NCBI GenBank assembly: GCA_023614405.1
Contig: CM042694.1
Span: 476,877,392-476,941,391, forward strand
Source: Avena insularis
Lineage: Eukaryota; Streptophyta; Magnoliopsida; Poales; Poaceae
Direction of reading: 5' to 3'
DNA: 64,000 bases
The stretch's first letter is position 1. Every line of letters starts with the position of its first letter. The position numbers were made by a program, and so were the translations under genes. Of this stretch, positions 11,276-21,202 are shown piece after piece. Under the pieces are notes generated by a model. The model did not search any database, was not told the origin of the DNA, and worked only from the letters and a program-made list of their open reading frames with translations.

Positions 11276-11410
11276 TTCTTCATGATCATGATCATGCCCG
11301 TCGCCATCTCCTTCTCCATGCTGATCATGCCTGCCGGCATCTCCTTCGTCATGATGATCATGCCCGCTGGCATGTCCTTCGTCATGATGATCATGCCTGG
11401 TAGACTCTTC
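11276..11410 (-). repeat. Tandem repeat coding Asp/His-rich tract in TNP2-like gene
   Basis: Three to four imperfect units of about 33-36 bp around CATGATGATCATGCC, which translate on the minus strand to repeats like HDHHDEGDAGRHDQHGEGD. It separates the N-terminal associated domain from the catalytic body and is probably a flexible, possibly metal-binding, length-variable linker. Confidence 0.75.
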
Positions 11411-11785
11411 ATCTTCTCGCCCGCCCATGTCTTCGTGACCACCACCATGTCCTGTCGGCGCCTCATTGAGGTCGCGCATGAAACCGCGCCTGAGCAGGTG
11501 ACCCTGCAATTGTCTAGATTCAGGGTCGATCCAGCGCTGCAGTTTGCATGTTCGACATGGACATCTTATCATGGTCTTGTTGTTCAGAATCATGTCCTCC
11601 TTCGTGCCTTTCTTGTACCTAGCAATTCGACCTTCGCTCATCGTGAGGACCATGGTTGCCTGAGCGGTCAAAATAGAGAGTATAGGTGAGAACTACACCA
11701 TATGAACACACACATGCATGAATGCTAGCCGGAAAAAATTCGGCATGACCTTTCCTAAAATTAGGACACATGGGTAGTGCAAAAA

Positions 11786-11821
11786 TTTGCCGAAATGGAA
11801 ATGAATCAACATTTCGGCAAA
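11786..11821 (-). promoter_or_regulatory. Hairpin in leader of TNP2-like gene
   Basis: TTTGCCGAAATG (11786-11797) and CATTTCGGCAAA (11810-11821) are a perfect 12-bp inverted repeat around a 12-nt loop, GAAATGAATCAA. It lies about 135 bp upstream of the ATG at 11653 and is homologous to the element at 5410-5459. Confidence 0.8.
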
Positions 11822-11829
11822 CATCCACG

Positions 11830-12320
11830 CAACCACACCGGCCGGGCCCGACAACAACAAGCAAGCAACAAAAAACTTCCTCCCATTGCAAACATTCATG
11901 CACCACACAAGCATCGTCTCGCCATGGATCGCACACACACACCACCCGCACGACAAGCTTCACCTACATGTTCATGGCCAAGTACTCACCTAGTAGACAC
12001 AATAATAGCAAGACGAGACCGCGTGATGAGAGAGTGTCGACAAATAGATCTACAAGTTGGTGGAGAGGAAATTAGTAAACAAATAGAGATGTGAGAGAGA
12101 AAAGTAAGGAACTTTTAGATCTAGAAGTTGGAGCGAAGCTTCTACTTACCAATCTATGGATTAAAGTAGGTTTAGTTACAAGAAAATGGAGAAACTATGG
12201 GCAAGATGGGGTGTGAGGGAGGAGGAAGACGAGTTGGGAGGAGGTAGAGATGCGAAATGGGTGGTGGTGGATAGATAAGAGATAGCTTTTGTCACCTTTT
12301 TAACATGGATCTGGACGCTC
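11830..12320 (-). other. 5' region of TNP2-like gene
   Basis: Lies between the hairpin leader and the right subterminal repeats. Contains A-rich and GA-rich stretches (12180-12260) and no supportable coding frame. It should contain the transposase promoter and a 5' non-coding exon; no clear TATA box could be chosen. Confidence 0.4.
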
Positions 12321-12324
12321 TCAT

Positions 12325-12790
12325 TTGTGGCGCATATGGAGGAAATGCGCCACAAATGCTGAATCTCCTGTGGCGCATAAGTCCATATGCACCACAGAAG
12401 TGGGTTAATTAGATTCCCTCTGTGGGGCCCACCTCCAAGTTCTGTGACGCATGTTGGGATATGCGCCACAGAAGTGAAACATATATGTGGCGCATATCAG
12501 AACATGTGCCACAGAACTTGGGTGAATTAGATTCCGTGGTGGGGCCCCCCTCCATGTTCTGTGGCGCATAAGAAAATATGCTCCACAGAAGTTGCCTCTT
12601 TTGTGGCGCATATCGCAGAATGCGCCATAGATCTTAGATCAACCCACCCTGGCTGGCGGGTCCCACCAATCTTCTGTGGCGCATACTCTGGAGAATGTGC
12701 CACAGAACTTCCAATCTTCTATGGCGCATGTTTTCTGGTGCGCCACTGATGTTTTCCTGTGGCGCATGGTTTGGCATATGCGCCACTGAA
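12325..12790. repeat. CACTA right subterminal repeats
   Basis: A longer array of the same TGTGGCGCAT / ATGCGCCACA motif in inverted pairs separated by 30-60 bp of unrelated GC-rich spacer. This is the promoter-proximal end for the minus-strand transposase. Confidence 0.88.
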
Positions 12791-12807
12791 TATCTTGTCT
12801 ATCTATA

Positions 12808-12825
12808 GGCTGTTTCCCAGTAATG
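12808..12825. repeat. CACTA right terminal inverted repeat
   Basis: Plus strand reads GGCTGTTTCCCAGTAATG, followed by the TSD AGG (12826-12828). The outermost five bases are the complement of CATTA instead of CACTA, a single C to T change at a position normally needed for excision. Confidence 0.92.
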
Positions 12826-15339
12826 AGGAGATGGAGGAGGATGCGGAGAACGCCGAGCGCAAGGCCTGGGCTAGGTCCTGGGTATGCCAGGACGACCTCG
12901 ACTGGCTCTACCGCATGTGCCGTATCCCAGAGGGCGTCGTTGCCTGCCTCGCCGCCGAGGAGCTCGCTCCCTCACCCAATTCGGGTGAGTTCGTAGTGTT
13001 TCTCTCCCACTTCCAGCGCGGATTCGGGATCCCCGTTAGCGACTTCTTCCACGATTGGCTCAACACCTATGAGCTTCAACCGCACCACCTTCTGGCGAAC
13101 GCCATCACTTCCCTGTCTTCCTTTGCTTCCACCATAGAGGGCTATGTTGGATTGTGGCCCACTAAGGAGCTCTGGATCTGGTTTTTTGGTCTTCGCCGGA
13201 ACGTGATTCCGAATAGAGAGCTTGACCCGGAGGACAAACAACTTACGCAGTTCGGCGCTGCCTCTATTTCTCCTCGGAAACAATCCGTCTTTCCCCGAGT
13301 CACGGGGCTTGATTCTTTCAAGGGCTAGGCCCGAACCTTCTTTTATGTCAGAAATGGCACGACTGAAGATCTGATCCGGCTGCGCCCCTACGCTCCGGGT
13401 CCTCCTAATCCGGATCTGTGGGACAAGATCTCCAAGAAACCTACTGTCCTGGCGAACCAAGTCAACAAACAGTTCTAGGAGCTGAAGGATGAGGGACTGC
13501 GCAACGAGGACGCGATGATCACATTCATCCGCAATCGGATCTCCCCTCTCCAGAAATGCACTCACAAGCTTTGCCACATGAGCTGGCGCCTTGACCCCAA
13601 CCGGACCTCCTCATTCGAGTTGAGCAATACTGAGATATTCCGCGGGTCAAGGCCCTTTTTACTACTAACAAAAACTTCTCCGCTGATTGGGAGTGGGGGA
13701 TCGAGCACTTCTGCCGAGATAGGCTTCCTCCTACGGTAAATCTCGTGATCCAATCTTTTTCCAAGTTAAATCATATGTCGGAATTTGTTGTTTGTTTGAT
13801 CCCTTCACATTTTATTTTTCTTAGATGTTTCTTCAGCAAACTCTTAAGGATGGCACCGAGCCTTCTCTCAAGTGAGCGAATGATCGAGATGCCCCGGACG
13901 AGGAGGAGCCGGATCAGGAGATGTTCCTGCCGTTCCCCGATGCCACCAAACGACCCACCGGTAACTTCTCTTCCTTAAGGGATTGGCCTGATGATGAAGA
14001 TGATTCTGACGTTGAGGTGATGGAAGCATTTGACGTTGTCCCCCTTTCTTACGCCTTTCTGGCATCAGCTAACCCGGGTAGGCAGATCCATGAAGATCCT
14101 CCCCTTGCCACGGGTGAACCAGTCCCGACCGCGTCAAAGAAAAGGGCGGCCGCATCTGCTTCTTCTTCCGGACCTTCCAAACCAACGAAGAGACGAAAGA
14201 AGTCCGCAAAAAAGCTACCACCAAGCCTACGACCAAGGCCATAACCCGGAGAGCTCGCAAGCCCAAGGAGCCTTTGACCTCTGATGAGTAAGTCACTTCT
14301 TCCTTATCCAATTTTCTGCTTCGTGCCTTTCTTCTGTTGTAACTTATTGTTCATCGTTTGATTCGGCAGGGCTGCGGTGGAGGTTGCTCAGAGCGGATCC
14401 GGCTTCGCCTCGCTGCTCCGACATAGCCCTTCTCCCTCTCGCGGCGATGATACATGCCCGTTCAGCCCCATCTAGGAGGGTTCAGCGGCTGCTCCAGGTT
14501 CTAGCCCACCTCGTCCAGAAGAGGGCAACCTCGGAATAGGGGGAAGTGGCTCTGCCGAGGCAGTGGTTGCTCTCAGTTCCTCTTAGGCTCAGCCGCAACC
14601 AGCTACATCCGAGGTACCAACAGCACCCCCGCCAAGACAAACGCCAGCACAAGCACCAGCGCCAGCACCAACAGCAGCAGCACAAGCATCAACAACAACA
14701 CCAAGCCCTTCCGCCTCGTCCGAGTCTTGCAAGACTCGGCGAGAAGGCACCAGCAGCACCAAGGCTAGCACTAAGGCAACTCCCAAGGCCAAATCCGCGG
14801 CCCAAACCTCAACTTCCCAGCAGCAACCTAAGGCAAATAAAACTTCTGACGCCGCCAGGACAGCATCTATTGAGGCTGGACAGTGTAGACTGGCGTCCAT
14901 GCTTTCGAAGAAGACCCCACCGAAGAAGGATACCGCTGCCGAGTCAGTTGATGCGCAACTTGTATTGCACACTAGCCCCGATGTTGCCTAGGTTGAAAGG
15001 AGGGAAGCCCATGCCAAGGGTTTGATCGCGCCTCACATGCTTATCGGAGAACGCTATCCTCCGATCTTGATCGAGTTCGTTAATAACTAGAACAAGGCGG
15101 AGTTCGTCCATAACGACGATCTCCTGGAGAAATTCGGACCTGCAGAGTTAGCTGCACAGATGAACACAACCACCAAGGCTATCAACCTTGTGGGTCGGAT
15201 GATGGAGGTATGCTACCTTGCTTTTTCTTTAACATCCACTAGTGCTTAGTCATATAACCATTAGTCCCCGAGCCTCCGGGGGAGTAACTTTGTTACTCGG
15301 CCGGATGCTCCTTAGAGAATTAGCGTAGCTCCCTAGTAA

Positions 15340-15772
15340 CTTCGAATATGCACACACCTAGAGTCGGGTTAAGTTCCACTTGGCCCGGATCTTGCACACT
15401 TCGAATATGCACACACCTAGAGCCGGGTTAAGTTCCACTTGGCCCGAATTTTGTACACTTCGAATATGCACACACCTAGAGCCTGGTTAAGTTCCACTTG
15501 GCCCGGATCTTGCACACTTCAAATATGCACACACCTAGAGCCGGGTTAAGTTCCACTTGGCCCGGATCTTGCACACTTCGAATATGCACACACCTAGAGC
15601 CGGGTTAAGTTCCACTTGGCCCGGATTTTGCACACTTCAAATATGCACACACCTAGAGCCGGGTTAAGTTCCACTTGGCCCGGATTTTGTACACTTCGAA
15701 TATGCACACACCTAGAGCCGGGTTAAGTTCCCCTTGGCCCGGATTTTGTACACTTCGAATATGCACATGACT
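15340..15772 (+). repeat. 59-bp minisatellite in aORF intron 3 (Gy1)
   Basis: Seven complete units of 59 bp plus a partial eighth. Each unit contains CTTCGAATATGCACACACC, then an AGAGCCGGGTTAAGTTCC segment and a TTGGCCCGGAT/CTTGCACA end. Units differ by only one to four bases. The array lies wholly inside the intron at 15208-15798. Gy2 has the same array in the same intron (36012-36424). Confidence 0.92.
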
Positions 15773-17224
15773 AAGCTATCCTTTTGTACTCTTTTCAGGT
15801 GACTACCAATCGCCGGAGTGCTGAGTTTCAGCGTCTTTTGGACACACACAAGCTGCTGCGCTCGAAACATACTACGCTTCTCACCGAATTCGAGAAAAGG
15901 GGTAAGTTTTTCCTTGGCATTTTTCTCATTTCTCTTTGTCTTTTTCCGCTGAACTAATCTGTTACTCGGATTGGGCAGCCGGAGTGGAGGCCGAGAACAT
16001 CCTCATGAGGAAAAACTTGGACCAAATAAAGGGTAAGTCATTTTTTCCCTAATCTTCCTCTGCGCTCTATCTCCTTTTTTTCTTGGCTCGGCAAATATTT
16101 ATACCTCGGCTTTGCCGGGTCAACAAACTGTTTCAGCGTCTCTTAAAGATAGTGTGCTCGTGCCTGATATGATGCTGCATTTTCTCGAACAAGTAGGGCA
16201 ACATCAGGCCGAACTCAAGAAGAAGGATGATGAGCTCGCCCTCCTTCGGACCAAAGATGATGAGATTGCCAAACTTAAGACAGAAATGAAAAAACTCAAG
16301 GCGCTTCATAAATCCGAGATGGATAAAGCTGGCCAAGATTTTACTGAAGAGCGAGAACGTCTGAACCTTCAAATTGCCAAGGTCCAAGAACTACTGAAGG
16401 AGTCTGACGCTAATCTTGAGTCGGCGAAAACTGAACTTGTGCAACTCCGGAAGAGGCATGACAACTGCACCAAGGAGCTGACCCGGATCCACAGCCATAT
16501 TTCTCATAAGTTCTTTTGCTTCAGCCGACATAAATCTCTTCGGGTCAACCTCCCTCACCTGTTTCACTTAGCTTGTTTTCAGACAAATTTCTGGAGGGTG
16601 ATGCCATTGCAACTACTACCGTTGCCAAGTTCCGCCAGAAGAGGGGGTACCCCAAGTGGTCCTGGCGTTGAAATTATCCCCTATGACATGGAGGACCTAC
16701 TGGTCAGCTTATCTTCTCGTGTCGAGATTGTGAAGAACTATGGTAAGGATATCCTAGATGTGGCAATCCGGATCTTCAATGACTTTTGGCCTGATGAAGA
16801 TACTCCGGAGGGGACCACTGCTCTTATTGCCAAGTTATGGAGTGCGAGACCCATTGATCTTTGGAGGGAATCCGCTGGACGCACCGGAGCTGAAATCGTC
16901 CTCTACTATGTGCTCACATGGTATGAGAAAATCAATCTCAATCTTCTTGAGCGGATGTGCACTGGATCAAGGTGGTCGAATGATCCGGATTGGATAGCTC
17001 GGAGCAAGGCTTGCGCCCATAGCCTCATTCAATATGCCCCCATCCATCAATGGAACGAGGGACCAAGCTTCCTTGGCGCTGCTGACGATGAATATGATGA
17101 AGATGGTTCGGGTGAGGAGGAAGAGGACGAAGCCTCAGACGTCGAAGAAGGTGAAGATGATGCTGAAGCCGTGGCTGGAGTTGCACCTGCTGGTGCCGAG
17201 TTACCTCCCCCTGCTGCTCCTTGA

Positions 17225-17743
17225 TCACCAATAAACACTTTGTAGTTTATCAGATCCCCGGTATGCCGGGTGCAAATGTATTAAGCACATAAGTTATATT
17301 TTGCTACTAAATTTCTTGTGCCGGATTAACTTGGGCGTAGTCCCCGAGTTTCATTTTCTTGTTTCTTGAATTTCTTGGCTCGGCTCATGTCTACCTTGGT
17401 TCGGTTTTATGACTTACGAGTCCGAGTTTCAAAAATTGACTTAACAATACTTGGAAACTTTAGGACTACCTCAAAATAATTCAGCACGGTAAAAAACAAG
17501 GTAAGCATAAAGTTAGTCCAAATAACAAATGTCGGCTCGATTAAGCTCTTTTCCTTAGTCGTTTTTCGTGTGCTATGCAATTCCAAACTTGATCACTTGC
17601 TTGCCATGAAGCCAAATCTTGTTGGACAGTAGCAAATCGAAGAGTTGAGTTTTTGGTGCTCACACACTACTAATCCGGCTTAGGTAGAAGCAACTTACGC
17701 CAGCCGACATATAAATAACAAATACAAAAGACAGTAAATATTA
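17225..17743. other. Convergent 3' spacer of Gy1 aORF and pol
   Basis: No open frame. Conserved with Gy2 (about 37915-38430), including AGTCCCCGAGTTTCATTTTC and TTCGGTTTT...GACTTACGAGTCCGAG. It is the only DNA between the end of the antisense gene (17224) and the end of integrase (17744), so it must hold the 3' end of the aORF transcript. No single clear polyadenylation signal stands out. Confidence 0.6.
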
Positions 17744-19399
17744 TTAAGGCAGTCCCCGAGTTACTGCTCGAGGTGCCACGATTTTATTGATAAACTCATT
17801 GCCGGCATACATAACGACATATGAGAGACTCGGATACACACACTTCTTTGCTAAGTGTAGAAAGGAGGTCCAGAGAGCTACATTCCATGGACGCTTAGAT
17901 TCCTCGCCGGACCTGTCCGCCTTGTTCTTCTCCTGTGGTTTTGCATCGATGAGATAATAAGAGTCATTGTGCAATGCTTTGCTCACAATGGATGGCCCTT
18001 CCCATGGGGGGGATAGCTTATGCATGCCAGCAGTACGTTGTACCAACCGAGTGCAGATCACCTTCCGGAAGACTGGGGTTTACTACGGCTATGATAGCGT
18101 CGGAGATTTTGCTGATATATGGCGGATCTGGACAATGCTAATTATCTCGCTTCTTCCAGCAGATCAACATCATTTTGTCGGGCTTCTCGCGCCCGGCTTC
18201 ATGTATTGGGTGACCTAAGCGATCATGCTCTATGTCGGCTGGTAATACAGCTTCGCCCCATATACCGAAAAGAATGGCGATAGCCCGTTGATCGATTTAG
18301 AGTTGTTCTTAAACTCCACAAGATCACCTGGTAGTTCTTCTATCCAGCACCCCGCTGATCTTTGCAGCGGCTCAATGAGCCGGGGTTTTATCCCGGATAA
18401 TACTAATCCGTTGGATCTCTCCACTTGTCCGTTTGATGCGGGGTGGGCTACCGAGGCAACGTCCAGCCGGATCTTCTTATCTCGGCAGAATCGCGCAAAT
18501 GCTCCTTCAGCAAAATTTGTACCATTATCTGTTATGATACTGTGAGGATAGCCGTATCTCAAGATGATATCTTTGAGGAATGTCACGGTCGTAGCTCCAT
18601 CACATTTTCTTATTGTCTTTACTTCAATCCATTTTGTAAACATATCAACCATGACTAAGATGTGGGTCATGTTCCCCCTCGCAGGTTTAAACGGGCCAAC
18701 CATGTCCAAACACCATACGGCAAATGGCCAGGTAATTGGTATAGTCTTGAGCTCCGACATTGGCATATGTGTCTTGGTAGCATACCTCTGACAACCATTG
18801 CACTTTCTTACTAGATCTTCTACTTGTTCCAAGGCACTTGGCCAGTAGAACCCATGCCGGAAAGCTTTTGCCACTAAAGCTCTAGAGGAAGCATGATGCC
18901 CACATTCCCCTTGATGTATATCCCGGAGGATGTCAAGCCCTTCTTCCGGGTCAACACATCGCTGTAGTACATTTGTGACACTTCTCTTGTATAGTTCGGC
19001 ATTGATGATTGTGTACGCCTTTGCGTGCCTATGAATTTGCCTGGAAATCACCAATTCACTAGGCAAAGTTCCATGCTTCAGGAATTGAAATATGGACAGC
19101 GCCCAAGCTGGTATAGCTCGCACTGGAAACACATCCTCATCTACTTCCATTTGCTCCACCGGCATAACCTCGGCCGGATCGTGCTGTGTAGTCCCGGGTT
19201 CGCCAGATCCCAGTTCTGGCGATCCCCGGTTTCCTGAACCACTTCCCACGTCAATGTCCATGGGTACAGCTCCGGACTCCGGATCTGCCGGGATGTAGAT
19301 TGAGTCGGTTTCTGGGCACGGCCTGATAGATGGTTTTCTGAGGTGTTCTAGTGCGACACCTGGTGGAATTGCTTGTCGGGTTGATCCGAGCTTCGACAA
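17744..19399 (-). pseudogene. pol: Gy1 integrase
   Basis: A variable Gly/Pro/Glu-rich linker is followed by the HHCC zinc domain (HQGECGHHASS...RKCNGCQRY). The DDE core has WCLDMVGPFKP (Asp), HSIITDNGTNFAEG (Asp) and HPASNGQVERSN (Glu). The frame shifts near 18230-18250, where Gy2 has an extra base, and the C-terminal part continues in another frame to 17744 with LSPPWEGPSIVSKALH, the SH3-like GPF-type tail. The stop at 17744 marks the end of pol; the 3' end of the antisense gene lies about 520 bp further left. Confidence 0.87.
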
Positions 19400-19456
19400 T
19401 ACGTCGGCAGCCTCGTTTTCTAGCCGGGGTACATGGTGAAACTCGCATCCCTCAAA

Positions 19457-21202
19457 CTACCCAAATATCTTTTGCACATGGAATCTGTACAATACCATGT
19501 TTGGATCAAGAGCGTCCCATTGCCCCGAGACTTGCTGAACTACCAAATCCGAGTCACCAAAGCATTGGATCCGACGTATTCCAATCTCTTTTGCCACTTT
19601 GAGCCCATGCACAAGTGCTTCATATTCGGTGACATTGTTTAACGCTGCGAAATGGATCTGCAACACATACTTCAGTTGGTCGTTCTTTGGCGAGGTAAGT
19701 ACAACTCTGGCACCTAACCCGTTTTTTGTTTTTGATCCATCAAAATGCATTCTCCAATAGTTTGGATCTGGTAGCGGTGGCTCGTATTGCATCTCGTCAC
19801 AATCCACGAAAAAGTCGGCCACAGCCTGAGACTTGATCGCATCTCTCCTGTCGTACTGCGGAGCATAAGGGGCTAGCTCAATTGCCCATTTTGCGATTCG
19901 GCCGCTTGCATCTTTGTTACTCATTATCTCAGATATGGGGGCTTCACATATCACTTTGATTGGGTGTTCTTCAAAGTAGTGTTTTAGCTTCTTTGCCGAC
20001 ATGTACACACCATATGCCATTTTCTGATAGTGCGGATAGTTTTGCTTCGATGCGGATAATACCTCGCTCAGGTAATAGACTGGCCTTTGCACTGACTTAC
20101 CCTCTTCATTGCGCTCTACCACCACCACTGCACTTACAACTCGGTTGGTTCCGGCTATATAGATCAACATTGGCTCTTTTGATAGTGGAGAGGCTAACAC
20201 TGGTGCAATGGCTAACATTTTCTTTAATTGGATAAAGGCTTCGTTGGCCTGTGGCGTCCATACGAACTTGTCCGCTTTTTTCATTAGTTGATAGAGAGGC
20301 AATGCCTTTTCTCCCATCCGACATACAAACCGACTTAAAGACGCCAGGCAACCAGTGAACTTCTGGACATTGTTAAGACACTTCGGCAGCTCCATTCACT
20401 CTATGGCTCGGATTTTAGTTGGGTTAACTTCGATACCTCGGCTAGATACAAGAAATCCGAGTAATTTTCCAGCAGGGACACCGAAGATACATTTTTCCGG
20501 GTTAAGTTTCATTCGGAATCTTCTTAGGTTCGCGAACGTTTGCCTGATATCGTCAAGGAGAGTGTTGATTTCCTTGGTTTTTATAACCACATCATCCACA
20601 TATACTTGCACATTCCGACTGATTTGGTCTGGCAAACATTTTTGCATACATATTTGGTACGTTGCCCCGGCATTACGTAAACCAAATGGCATGGTGCGAT
20701 AGCAATAAGCCCCATACGGGGTGATAAACGCAGTCTTTATTTGATCATTCGGATTCAGAGGTATCTGATGGAAACCAGAATATGCATCTATGAATGACAA
20801 TAGTACACACCCAGTGGTAGAATCTATGACTTGATCTATCCTTGGGAATGGGAATGGATCTTTTGGGCACGCCTTATTTAGGTTCGTGTAATCGATGCAC
20901 ATACGCCAAACCACTGCCACATTCGGGTCATCTTTCTTCTTTTCCACTAGCACTGGATTACATAGCCAATTCGGATAAAGCACTTCCATGATAAACCCAG
21001 CTGCTAGGAGCCGAGCTATCTCATCTCCAATGACTTTTCTCCTATATTCTACGAAGCGGCGGAGAGGTTGCTTCACCGGCCTTGCTCCGGGTCTCACATT
21101 CAAAGAGTGCTCGGCCAACTCCCTCGGTACACCTTGCAAGTCCTGTGTGGACCAAGAAAAAATATCCCAATTCTCACGGAGAAAATTGACGAGCTCGCTT
21201 TC
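19457..21202 (-). pseudogene. pol: Gy1 reverse transcriptase, degenerate RNase H and archaeal-type RNase H
   Basis: RT signatures in order: LAEHSLNVRPG, WRMCIDYTNLNKACPKDPF, SFIDAYSGFHQIPLN (first catalytic Asp), YRTMPFGLRNAGATYQ and VQVYVDDVVIKTK (catalytic Asp pair). A TGA at 20396-20398 interrupts the frame where Gy2 has CGA. The connection and first RNase H follow (MLIYIAGTNRVVSAV, lacking the catalytic Asp expected in that strand). Then a second RNase H with intact acidic set: WRMHFDGSK, NNVTEYEALVHGL and CFGDSDLVVQQV. Dual RNase H is established for Tat elements. A stop at 19457 precedes the integrase linker. The family role is synthesis of cDNA from the genomic RNA. Confidence 0.9.

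Larger units (their letters stand above)
8146..11653 (-). pseudogene. TNP2-like CACTA transposase
   Basis: Recognised in order: a transposase-associated N-terminal domain (MSEGRIARYKKGTKED; TMIRCPCRTCKLQRW; LQGHLLRRGFM), an Asp/His-rich repeat tract, the TNP2/Transposase_21 body (PLDLPHIKYHTCINDCALY, TTCPVCGQGRY, STDGLNPFGNQ, FHLRAALLTTVRDYPGYAY, HITKNVTESLLGTLLNMPE), a DUF4218-like region (FFDIMVHLLVHVMDDII, FLHNMMPFERLNGVI) and a DUF4216-like C terminus ending in a basic tail at 8146. Just upstream of the ATG at 11653 is a good acceptor (GCTCAG/G), so an earlier non-coding or short exon is likely. In-frame stops (10265, about 9639, 9186) and frame changes near 11215, 9908 and 9000 make it a pseudogene. 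By family it catalyses cut-and-paste at the CACTA ends. Confidence 0.9.
426..12825 (-). mobile_element. CACTA (En/Spm-type) DNA transposon inside the Gy1 aORF
   Basis: The 12.4-kb element has imperfect 18-bp terminal inverted repeats (CACTACTAGGAAATAGCC at 426-443; its right-end partner reads CATTACTGGGAAACAGCC on the minus strand, 12825-12808; 15 of 18 match). A 3-bp target duplication AGG flanks it at 423-425 and 12826-12828. Subterminal arrays of TGTGGCGCAT/ATGCGCCACA repeats line both ends. Genes are on the minus strand: a TNP2-like transposase, a Transposase_24/Ulp1-like gene and a small RNase H1-N ORF. The right terminus carries a CACTA to CATTA change and both main genes are broken, so autonomous movement is unlikely. 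Confidence 0.95.
323..17224 (+). pseudogene. Gy1 antisense gene (aORF), PF04195-like, interrupted by CACTA
   Basis: A multi-exon gene opposite to gag-pol. Exon 1 starts at the ATG at 323 and is split by the CACTA; it resumes at 12829 and runs to about 13735. It includes SGEFVVFLSHFQRGFGIPVS and ELDPEDKQLTQFGAASI, which resemble the grass 'putative gypsy-type transposon' domain. Further exons, from GT/AG sites shared with Gy2: 13825-14287, 14370-15207, 15799-15901, 15979-16032 and 16137-17224. The last encodes a coiled coil (KKKDDELALLRTKDDEIAK region) and an acidic tail. An intron near 16500-16581 seems retained because its donor is mutated. Stops at 13326 (TGG to TAG versus Gy2), 13476 and in exon 3 inactivate it. 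Function is unknown; the antisense extra ORF is a known trait of several Tat elements. Confidence 0.75.

Noticed and set aside
14546..15025. Gln/His-rich 159-codon frame
   Set aside because: Out-of-frame reading of aORF exon 3; the frame consistent with Gy2 gives a Pro/Ala/Thr-rich linker followed by the conserved KFGPAELAAQMN segment.
15340..15772. CRISPR-like regular repeats
   Set aside because: The 59-bp units are head-to-tail without spacers and lie in a retrotransposon intron of a plant genome.
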